From: an uncultured Oscillospiraceae bacterium
GTDB lineage: Bacteria > Bacillota > Clostridia > Oscillospirales > Ruminococcaceae
Direction: 5' to 3'
NCBI GenBank assembly: GCA_900547015.1
Contig: URFD01000078.1
Coordinates: 1 to 7,713 of the forward strand
Length of the DNA: 7,713 nucleotides
Below the pieces are notes generated by a model, which saw nothing but the letters and a program-made list of their open reading frames with translations, made no database searches and was not told the origin of the DNA. Made by a program: the position numbers and the translations under genes. This document shows positions 1 to 4,693 of the stretch, piece by piece (the stretch's first letter is position 1; each line of letters begins with the position of its first letter).

Positions 1-717
1 TTACCATTCGATTTCCTGACCGCAGGAGGTCAGCTGTACCACCCGATTTCCGAGTGTGTCGGCAGCCCGTTTGCAAACGGAAAAATCTCCCCAAAAGTGG
101 ATGGGCACGATTCGCTCAACCGAAACCTGCTCTGCCAGACAGCACACACCGCGCAGCATATCCTGATTTAATCTCGGGTCAACCGGCACAAAGGCAAGGT
201 CGATGCTGCGGTTTCCCACAGCCTGCTTGAGTTTCTCCATCTGCTGCTGATAGCGGCAAGCCTGGTCGCGGTTAAATTCCTCTTCTTCGCCCTCCCAGTG
301 CCACCAGTTTAAATCCCCGGCATGATAAATCAGCCTGCCGTCGATTTCCACCAGATATGCCACCCCGATATCGGTCGATTCAAAGGTCGTGATGCGGCAG
401 TCGGGCAGCTCCACCGTCTCATTTGGAGCAACAAAGACCGCCTTGTCGGTCAGCTCGTCCAGCTCCTCCGGCAAAACCATCCGAAAATGCTTGAGCTTTC
501 CACCGAGCTCAAACAGCTTGGTGGAAAAGTGGTCCTCATGCTCGTGCGAAACGAACGCCAGCACATCCTCGTCCTTGATTTCCTGCGGATTGACCACTCC
601 CTGCGCCAGCCCTTTGCCGCTTTCCCAGTTGAGCATCTCCCCAAACAGGTCAAACAGCAGCAGGTGGCTCTGTGTTTTGACCGCCACCCCGCTGTGATTT
701 AAAAACCAACACCGCAT
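1..717 (-). CDS. MBL-fold metallo-hydrolase (UlaG-like), substrate unknown
   Basis: Complete 238-residue protein of the metallo-beta-lactamase fold, probably a cytoplasmic two-metal hydrolase; I see no signal peptide or membrane segment. The sequence shows the family metal motif HxHxDH as SHEHEDH (H58, H60, D62, H63). It is followed by YHAGD (H132, D135) as the second metal-binding strand and PIHFWGD (H207) as the C-terminal histidine. The opening NHSGVAV resembles the start of UlaG-like and other short MBL hydrolases, as does HAGDLNWWHWEGE in the middle. All expected metal ligands are present, so it should be active. The ATG at 717 is preceded by GGGAGG seven bases upstream, which fixes the start. 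It lies 66 bases downstream of the acidic-protein gene, with a terminator between them; I see no promoter of its own in that gap, so it may depend on read-through or on a promoter inside the upstream gene. The substrate cannot be told from sequence. Confidence 0.9.
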   Translation of the reverse strand: MRCWFLNHSGVAVKTQSHLLLFDLFGEMLNWESGKGLAQGVVNPQEIKDEDVLAFVSHEHEDHFSTKLFELGGKLKHFRMVLPEELDELTDKAVFVAPNETVELPDCRITTFESTDIGVAYLVEIDGRLIYHAGDLNWWHWEGEEEEFNRDQACRYQQQMEKLKQAVGNRSIDLAFVPVDPRLNQDMLRGVCCLAEQVSVERIVPIHFWGDFSVCKRAADTLGNRVVQLTSCGQEIEW

Positions 718-745
718 CCTGATGCCTCCCTGCTCTTTTTCTCAC

Positions 746-773
746 AAAAAAGGACCGCAAACTGCGGCCCTTT
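746..773 (-). terminator. Rho-independent terminator after the acidic-protein gene
   Basis: The stem pairs 749-759 with 763-773 (11 pairs, one of them G-U in the minus-strand RNA) around a 3-base loop. On the minus strand it is followed by a run of six U (746-751). It starts 10 bases after the stop of the acidic-protein gene and ends about 30 bases before the MBL gene, so it either ends that transcript or partly attenuates expression of the MBL gene. Confidence 0.85.
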
Positions 774-783
774 CGGTTTCGGA

Positions 784-1179
784 TTAGATGATTTCCTCGT
801 GGTCTTCCAGTTCCTCATCGGACTCCTCCGGCTCTTCTACAGGCTCTTCGTCCTGCTCTGCCGCTTCTTTGTCCTCATTCTGGAAACAGGATTCGTCTAT
901 CTCCTGCTGCACCTGAGCTGCTTCCTCTGCGTTCAGCTGCTCTTCCTGCTTTTCTGCCTGCTCCGGCTGCTCAGCAGATTCTTCCGATTCTGCCGGTTCC
1001 TCCGGATGTTCTGCCGGCTCTTCCGATTTTGCCGCTTCTTCATGCTCATGGCATCCGCATGGGCAGGTGGTATAATCCTCGTCCTCTTCGTTTCTGCGGT
1101 CGTGGATAATCTTTGCACAAACAGCAGCTGCACCTGCGGCAACTGCACCTACAACGGCTAAAATTGCTACTTTTTTCAT
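784..1179 (-). CDS. Small membrane-anchored, highly acidic protein with Cys/His cluster
   Basis: I do not recognise a named family. The 131-residue protein begins MKKVAILAVVGAVAAGAAAV, a short basic end and one hydrophobic segment (residues 4-24), so it is probably a signal anchor with the rest outside the membrane. Cys21 is not in a good lipobox (AAVC), so a lipoprotein is unlikely. Next comes a charged stretch, then a cluster CPCGCHEHE (C39, C41, C43, H44, H46) that could bind metal. The remainder is low-complexity Glu/Ala/Pro/Ser/Gln with imperfect EEPAE repeats (53-57, 60-64) and an acidic end, probably disordered. The reading frame stays open upstream to 1404, but the ATG at 1179 has AAAGGAG eight bases before it and starts the hydrophobic segment, so I take that start. 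It has its own promoter, leader and terminator. The gene is well supported; no function can be assigned. Confidence 0.8.
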   Translation of the reverse strand: MKKVAILAVVGAVAAGAAAVCAKIIHDRRNEEDEDYTTCPCGCHEHEEAAKSEEPAEHPEEPAESEESAEQPEQAEKQEEQLNAEEAAQVQQEIDESCFQNEDKEAAEQDEEPVEEPEESDEELEDHEEII

Positions 1180-1224
1180 GGTAAGGACTCCTTTCGAATC
1201 AAGTCTTGTCTTTTGTTTTTCCCA

Positions 1225-1264
1225 CTTTTGCCGTCGGAAATACCAAATAGGGCCGCGGCAAAGT
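1225..1264 (-). promoter_or_regulatory. Hairpin in the 5' leader of the acidic-protein gene
   Basis: The two arms TTTGCCG (1227-1233 in plus sense) and CGGCAAA (1256-1262) are perfectly complementary. The stem can be lengthened outward with a single bulged base, and inward by three more pairs (1235-1237 with 1253-1255), leaving a loop of about 15 bases. It lies inside the leader of roughly 110 bases between the predicted start site near 1288 and the ATG at 1179. No U-run follows it on either strand, so it is not a terminator. It could be an RNA control element, a stability hairpin, or chance. Confidence 0.4.
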
Positions 1265-1294
1265 CTCAAATGATGGTCTTTTGATGTTATTTCA

Positions 1295-1323
1295 TATATA
1301 CCATAAAATGAAACATTTGTCAC
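1295..1323 (-). promoter_or_regulatory. Sigma-A-type promoter for the acidic-protein gene
   Basis: On the minus strand GTGACA (1318-1323, 5 of 6 to the -35 consensus) is followed after exactly 17 bases by TATATA (1295-1300, 4 of 6 to the -10). It faces the acidic-protein gene and predicts a leader of about 110 bases. The surrounding DNA is clearly more AT-rich than the genes. Confidence 0.5.
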
Positions 1324-1410
1324 TAGAAAAATGGTGAACAAATTAATAATTTTCCGCAGGCGTCCCTCTGATTTTATTTGATTCTGCCCCATTCCCGTCT
1401 GCATGGGGTC

Positions 1411-1439
1411 TGGTAAAACAGCCTCTTGTGCGCTATAAT
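1411..1439 (+). promoter_or_regulatory. Probable promoter for the trkA pair
   Basis: A perfect TATAAT lies at 1434-1439, about 50 bases before the first trkA ATG. The hexamer 17 bases upstream, TGGTAA (1411-1416), is only a 3 of 6 match to the -35. A 6-base inverted repeat CCCCAT/ATGGGG (1387-1392 and 1403-1408) sits just upstream of it and could be an activator or repressor site. The 1180-1489 intergenic region otherwise contains only the divergent promoter and leader described separately. Confidence 0.5.
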
Positions 1440-1489
1440 ATTGATATTTCCACGTACCCTATCTTTTGACCAGGAAAGGAGTTTTTCCT

Positions 1490-2131
1490 ATGAACATCTT
1501 GATTATCGGCTGCGGCAAGGTCGGGTCCCGTCTTGCTGACACCCTCTGCCAGCTCGGGCACGACGTCTCCATCATCTCCACCCGCCGAGAGAGCTTTGAC
1601 CTGCTATCGGACGATTTTTCCGGATTCACCATTCAGGGTGTTCCCATCGATTTGGACATTCTCCGACAGGCAGGCATCGAGGGCTGTGATGCCGTTGCCG
1701 CCGTCACCGAGGACGACAACACCAACATCATGGTCTGCCAGATTGCACGGGAAATCTTCAATGTTCCCAAAATCATCGCCCGCATCTTCGACCCGCTGCG
1801 GGAGGACATCTTCTCCCGCTTCGACATCCAATCGGTCTGCCCGACCAATATCACCGTTTCCTCGGTTTATGCCATGCTGACCAACCGCACCCAGACCCGC
1901 CACCTCACCGTCGGCAACGAGGTCATGTCCGTCTCCACCACCAAAGTTCCACCCGAACTGGTCGGCATGACGATTGCAGATGCGGCCCGTTCGCTCCAAC
2001 CGGAATCGCTGATTGCGGTGGTGGACAACACCGGAGAAATCATCATGGTGGTGGATGTCCTGCTCAAGTCGGACAACCACTATACCCTGTGCGAGCACGA
2101 TAAACTTTTGATTGCGACGGACATCCGCTAG
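1490..2131 (+). CDS. trkA: TrkA/KtrA-family RCK potassium-transport regulator, first of pair
   Basis: This 213-residue protein has a single RCK unit: an N-terminal Rossmann (RCK_N/TrkA-N) domain at about 1-130 and a TrkA-C domain at about 135-213. Such proteins form cytoplasmic rings that bind nucleotides and gate TrkH/KtrB-type potassium transporters; in Firmicutes the TrkA-C domain can also bind c-di-AMP. Visible motifs are the glycine loop IIGCGKVGS (G7, G9, G12) and AVTEDDNTNIMVCQIAREIF. Where most family members carry Asp or Glu at the end of strand 2 to hold the NAD/ATP ribose, this protein has Ser30 followed by Thr-Arg-Arg, a pattern more like NADP-binding Rossmann folds. The start at 1490 is set by GGAAAGGAG eight bases upstream; an ATG at 1466 would add eight residues before the conserved start. 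It is followed after 23 bases by a second RCK gene, almost certainly in the same transcript. No transporter gene is adjacent. Confidence 0.9.
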   Translation: MNILIIGCGKVGSRLADTLCQLGHDVSIISTRRESFDLLSDDFSGFTIQGVPIDLDILRQAGIEGCDAVAAVTEDDNTNIMVCQIAREIFNVPKIIARIFDPLREDIFSRFDIQSVCPTNITVSSVYAMLTNRTQTRHLTVGNEVMSVSTTKVPPELVGMTIADAARSLQPESLIAVVDNTGEIIMVVDVLLKSDNHYTLCEHDKLLIATDIR

Positions 2132-2154
2132 TCTGCCCAGAAAGGAACTGCGCT

Positions 2155-2814
2155 ATGAATATCATTGTGATCGGCGGCGGCAAGGTCGGCTTCTATCTCT
2201 GCAAGACCCTCATCGAGCATGGCCACCAGCCGCTTATCATCGAAAAAAACAAACAGACCTGTGAGTATCTCTCTAACCAGCTGGACATCTCCGCCATCAA
2301 TGCGGACGGCTCCACCATCGAGGCGCTGACCAGTGCCAATGCCTCCAAGGCAGATTCTGTGATTGCCGTCACCGGCCAGGACCAGGACAACCTGATTTCC
2401 TGCCAGCTGGCAAAAAAGATTTTCCATGTTCCCAAAACCGTCGCTAGGGTCAACAATCCCAAAAATGCCGAGGTCATGAAAAAGCTCGGTGTCGATATTC
2501 CCATCTCCAGCACCGACAACATCGCGCGGCTGCTCGAGCGTGAGGTCGATACCGCCCGCATCAAATCCCTGCTTTCCCTCAACCGCGGCGAGGCCTCGCT
2601 GTGCGAGCTGATGATTCCGGACAACTATGTTCTGAGCGGGAAGCGGCTGTTCGAGCTGGATATTCCCGAGGATGCCGTAATCGCCGCCATCTTCCGTCAG
2701 GACAAGCTGATTATTCCCCGCGGCAACGCGCAAATCATCAGCGGGGACAAGGTGCTGGTCATCGCCAAGGACCGCATCATCCACGAGCTGTCCGCCTCGC
2801 TCCAGCTCAAATAG
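2155..2814 (+). CDS. trkA: TrkA/KtrA-family RCK potassium-transport regulator, second of pair
   Basis: This 219-residue protein has the same layout as the preceding one: Rossmann domain about 1-130 with IVIGGGKVGF (G7, G9, G12), then a TrkA-C domain about 135-219 (SLCELMIPDNYVLSGKRLFE to the end). It aligns with its neighbour without gaps over the first 30 or so residues, but here residue 30 is the usual acidic Glu (PLIIEKNKQ), so ribose binding should be normal. AVTGQDQDNLISCQLAKKIFHVPK matches the family motif that follows strand 4. The ATG has AAAGGA nine bases upstream. The two genes together equal one E. coli TrkA (two RCK units in one chain), so they may assemble as a mixed ring; separate homo-rings are the alternative. 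The stop lies five bases before a strong terminator, so the operon contains just these two genes and the potassium channel must be encoded elsewhere. Confidence 0.92.
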   Translation: MNIIVIGGGKVGFYLCKTLIEHGHQPLIIEKNKQTCEYLSNQLDISAINADGSTIEALTSANASKADSVIAVTGQDQDNLISCQLAKKIFHVPKTVARVNNPKNAEVMKKLGVDIPISSTDNIARLLEREVDTARIKSLLSLNRGEASLCELMIPDNYVLSGKRLFELDIPEDAVIAAIFRQDKLIIPRGNAQIISGDKVLVIAKDRIIHELSASLQLK

Positions 2815-2817
2815 TAG

Positions 2818-2856
2818 AAAAAAAGCTCGAAGCACTTAGGGTGCTTCGAGCTTTTT
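2818..2856. terminator. Bidirectional rho-independent terminator between trkA and yabR
   Basis: A perfect 16-pair stem (2820-2835 with 2841-2856) closes a 5-base loop. The stem ends in A on one side and T on the other, giving a run of five U for plus-strand transcripts and seven U (2818-2824) for minus-strand transcripts. It lies between the convergent ends of the trkA pair and the S1-domain gene and serves both. Confidence 0.93.
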
Positions 2857-2871
2857 GATTGTGAAAACAAA

Positions 2872-3387
2872 TTAGTCCTGACGGGAACGACGGTTAGCGG
2901 AACCGCGTTTTACTTCACCGCGGCATTTTTTCAAATCGGACATCTTGTCATCGCTGGTCTGTTTGAACTTATTGAGCATATCTTCAAAGGAGGAACTCTC
3001 ATTCCGACGAGGATTCCACTCATAGCTGCTGACCTGCTGAGGATTGAACGGGCGCTTATTTTCATAGCGTCTGTTGTTGTTAAAGTTTCTGGAGCCGCCT
3101 CTCTGACCTGCGCCGCGACCTGCCGGTCTGTCCTGGTCCTGGCGTGGTTCTCTCGGCATTGCTTTTTTGATGGAAAGGCTGATTTTGCCTTCCTCTGTGA
3201 TGTTGATGACCTTCACCTTCACGATCTGGTCCTGTTTGAGGTACTGCGAAATGTCCTCAACATAAGCAGTGGACACCTCAGAGATGTGCACCATGCCGGT
3301 CTTGCCCTCCGGCAGCTCTACAAAAGCTCCGAATTTGGTGATGCCGGTTACTTTGCCTTCCAGTACGTCTCCAATTTCTAACTGCAT
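2872..3387 (-). CDS. yabR: S1 RNA-binding domain protein (YabR-like)
   Basis: This 171-residue protein starts with one S1 RNA-binding domain (about 1-76), with typical EGKVTGITKFGAFVELPEG and GMVHISEVS motifs and a final KISLSIKKA strand. It is followed by a basic, Arg/Gly/Asn-rich, probably disordered linker (about 78-125) and a C-terminal segment (SSFEDMLNKFKQTSDDKMSDLK) ending in a basic tail, an arrangement I recall from clostridial homologues. Bacillus YabR has a similar single S1 domain, is shorter, and is also the last gene of the yabP-yabQ-divIC block. The role is probably RNA binding or translation-related; the exact job is not known. The open frame runs up to 3480, but MQLEIGDV at 3387 is the usual family start. 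The GGGAGG before it is 14 bases away, longer than normal. It follows divIC by 31 bases and ends at the shared terminator. Confidence 0.88.
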   Translation of the reverse strand: MQLEIGDVLEGKVTGITKFGAFVELPEGKTGMVHISEVSTAYVEDISQYLKQDQIVKVKVINITEEGKISLSIKKAMPREPRQDQDRPAGRGAGQRGGSRNFNNNRRYENKRPFNPQQVSSYEWNPRRNESSSFEDMLNKFKQTSDDKMSDLKKCRGEVKRGSANRRSRQD

Positions 3388-3418
3388 AATTCTTACTACG
3401 TCCTCCCAATCAATTTGT

Positions 3419-3754
3419 TCAGCTTGCCTGACTGTCGATATAAATATGCTCATCGGAATAGCCGTAACCATACTGTTCAAAGGCGGCTTTTTCTACCGCT
3501 TCTCCCTGGTTGGCCTTCCTTTTTTCCAGCTGGTCCTCCAGCTCCTGGTTTTTCTGCTGCTGTTCCTCGATGCTCTGCTCGAGCTGTCGGAGCTGGTATT
3601 CCTTTTCGGAAATTTTGATCTGCGTTCCCACGATTTTAAAGGAGCAGATTCCGACAAACAGCGCCATCGCAAATACCAGCAGATGGTTGTTGTTACGCCG
3701 TTTCTTTTTTGTCCTTCGGGTGGGAGCTGCGTGTACGCTGAGCTGTCTTGCCAT
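3419..3754 (-). CDS. divIC: DivIC/FtsB-like septum formation initiator
   Basis: This 111-residue bitopic membrane protein of the septum-formation-initiator family helps build the division septum together with FtsL and DivIB in Bacillus. It has a basic cytoplasmic N-terminus (RRTKKKRR, 13-20), one membrane helix at about 24-43, and a Gln/Glu-rich coiled coil at about 46-80 (EYQLRQLEQSIEEQQQKNQ). A short conserved end follows, with AAFEQYGYGYSDEHIYI, similar to the family's pattern of a helix followed by Gly/Tyr-rich residues. The length is normal for the family. The start is fixed by a very strong AAGGAGGAGG a few bases upstream, which lies inside the end of yabQ. The two genes overlap by 62 bases in different frames, suggesting coupled translation. 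Its place between yabQ and the S1 gene is the conserved sporulation/division order. Confidence 0.88.
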   Translation of the reverse strand: MARQLSVHAAPTRRTKKKRRNNNHLLVFAMALFVGICSFKIVGTQIKISEKEYQLRQLEQSIEEQQQKNQELEDQLEKRKANQGEAVEKAAFEQYGYGYSDEHIYIDSQAS

Positions 3755-4301
3755 CGGTCTCCTCCTCCTTAGGTCGTGCGGTTTGAAATCGGCTACTTAA
3801 ATTATACAACATCATCCGCTTGCGTTTCAAGCCATATTTCCCCTTTTCCACAACTTTTTCCAGAACTTTTTTGGGATCCCGCCGAAACCTCCTCCAAAAT
3901 CTGCCGAACACCCTCCAAACGGGCTGAAGCAGCAGCCGCAGAGGGAACAATACCACCCGGATACACAGCGCTATCAGCCGCCGAATCAGACTGACCACCG
4001 CATCCGCCAGACGAACCATCCACTCGCCCAGCGTCAGGTGCCAGCAGAGCCAGCCCAGCAGCTGCCCGACCAGCAGATATCCCCGAACCGAGCCGCGGTT
4101 GCTCTTGAGCACAAACCCAAAGGTCACCGCCGCACAAAACAGAAAATAGAGAAAGTCCTCCAGCGATACCGCCGCAGACCGGTGCTTTGTCTGCAACCGC
4201 AGGACCCGCAAAAAATCATAGCCGACGGACAAGCCCGCCCCCAACACCAGAGAGCAGAAAAAGAGCCTGGTCTCTCTGGCTACTGTAATGTCGGTCATCA
4301 T
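3693..4301 (-). CDS. yabQ: Spore cortex/coat-related membrane protein YabQ
   Basis: This 202-residue polytopic membrane protein matches YabQ, a sporulation protein of the mother-cell-side membrane needed for normal spore cortex and coat formation in Bacillus. The hallmark N-terminal motif is visible: RLFFCSLVLGAGLSVGYDFLRVLR (residues 12-35), a first membrane helix leading to the YDxxRxLR signature. Further hydrophobic segments lie at about 47-66, 74-92 and 103-126. From about 130 the protein is strongly basic and soluble. The last 20 or so residues overlap the start of divIC. ATG codons occur at 4301 and 4298; the upstream AAGGAT is spaced better for the first, which directly abuts the yabP stop (TAG-ATG), so translation is probably coupled. 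The last third is weakly conserved in the family, so the C-terminal extension may be lineage-specific. Confidence 0.88.
   Translation of the reverse strand: MMTDITVARETRLFFCSLVLGAGLSVGYDFLRVLRLQTKHRSAAVSLEDFLYFLFCAAVTFGFVLKSNRGSVRGYLLVGQLLGWLCWHLTLGEWMVRLADAVVSLIRRLIALCIRVVLFPLRLLLQPVWRVFGRFWRRFRRDPKKVLEKVVEKGKYGLKRKRMMLYNLSSRFQTARPKEEETDGKTAQRTRSSHPKDKKETA
3759..3770 (-). promoter_or_regulatory. Strong Shine-Dalgarno of divIC inside yabQ
   Basis: AAGGAGGAGGAG on the minus strand sits just before the divIC ATG at 3754 and is read in the yabQ frame as Lys-Glu-Glu-Glu. It fixes the divIC start and shows that the overlap is real rather than a mis-called start. Confidence 0.85.
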
Positions 4302-4580
4302 CTATCGGAACATCCTTGCAAAAAATCCGCCGCGCACCGTCGGCTGATTGGAATAGCTCATCGAATCGATTTCCCCCTCCAAGCTCAACTCCCCCGCCTC
4401 GACATCGATTTTATTGATGTGCAGACCACTGCCATGCACCGTCAGCTCGCCCATCTGCGTGTAAATCACCACCGTCTCCTCGTCAAAGCTGTCAATGTCC
4501 TCCACCCCGGTCACCGTCAGATTTCCCCGCTCCTCCAAAATCAGGTTGTGTGCGCCCAGATTTCTCTTTTCCTCATTCAC
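4302..4580 (-). CDS. yabP: Sporulation protein YabP
   Basis: This 92-residue YabP-family sporulation protein is required in Bacillus, with YabQ, for normal spore coat and cortex assembly. It shows the family pattern: HNLILEERGNLTVTGVEDIDSFDE near the N-terminus, then a beta-rich series VVIYTQMGELTVHGSGLHI and INKIDVEAGELSLEGEID, ending SMSYSNQP. There is no signal peptide or membrane helix, so it is probably cytoplasmic or peripherally attached. The start is a GTG at 4580 with AAAGGA nine bases upstream. An ATG ten bases upstream is out of frame and stops after four codons, so GTG is the only sensible start. The stop codon directly abuts the yabQ ATG. It is the first gene of the block; the hup and S4-domain genes that often precede it in Firmicutes are absent here. 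Confidence 0.9.
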   Translation of the reverse strand: MNEEKRNLGAHNLILEERGNLTVTGVEDIDSFDEETVVIYTQMGELTVHGSGLHINKIDVEAGELSLEGEIDSMSYSNQPTVRGGFFARMFR

Positions 4581-4615
4581 CGAACATCGTCCTTTCTGTT
4601 TTTGGTTTCCACCTT

Positions 4616-4646
4616 ATCCTATGAACGGTCTGTCCGGCGATAGAAC
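4616..4646 (-). promoter_or_regulatory. Putative sigma-E-like sporulation promoter of yabP
   Basis: On the minus strand CATAGGAT (4616-4623) matches 6 of 8 bases of the sigma-E -10 (CATACAAT). GTTCTATC lies about 15 bases upstream (to 4646) as a weak -35 resembling the ATA-type element. Placement 36 bases before the yabP GTG and just after the terminator of the preceding operon is right. yabP is under sigma-E control in Bacillus. The -35 match is weak, so this is tentative. divIC, inside the block, must also be made in growing cells, so another promoter is expected. Confidence 0.35.
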
Positions 4647-4664
4647 CTCCCGTGTATTTTTCAC

Positions 4665-4693
4665 AAAAAATAAGGAGCCACGCGGCTCCTTAT
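4665..4693 (-). terminator. Rho-independent terminator of the acyltransferase operon
   Basis: A perfect 10-pair stem (4670-4679 with 4684-4693) with loop ACGC is followed on the minus strand by six U (4665-4670). The stop codon of the SGNH-like gene (4690-4692) lies inside the stem, so the gene runs into its terminator. It also separates this operon from yabP. Confidence 0.9.

Noticed and set aside
974..1071. Possible DNA repeat array in the acidic-protein gene
   Set aside because: The repeats are imperfect coding repeats (EEPAE-type) within one protein with no spacers of fixed length; not CRISPR or a mobile element.
799..1161. A very hydrophobic 120-codon frame on the plus strand opposite the acidic-protein gene
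   Set aside because: Its Leu/Phe/Cys/Arg composition is simply the reverse complement of Glu/Pro/Ala-rich codons; the minus-strand gene has the promoter, ribosome site and terminator.
1180..1404. Upstream extension of the acidic protein to 1404
   Set aside because: The extension would run through the promoter and leader, lacks a ribosome site, and places the hydrophobic anchor in the middle of the protein. The ATG at 1179 has a good ribosome site.
1440..1489. A c-di-AMP (ydaO-type) riboswitch in front of the trkA pair
   Set aside because: Such riboswitches control potassium genes in Firmicutes, but the predicted leader here is only about 45 bases and shows no matching structure.
2128..2835. 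A 235-codon minus-strand frame opposite the second trkA
   Set aside because: It overlaps a clear RCK gene completely, crosses the terminator, and shows no family motif.
3388..3480. N-terminal extension of the S1-domain protein to 3480
   Set aside because: It would overlap the end of divIC, and the extra 31 residues have no S1-family similarity; MQLEIGDV is the usual start.
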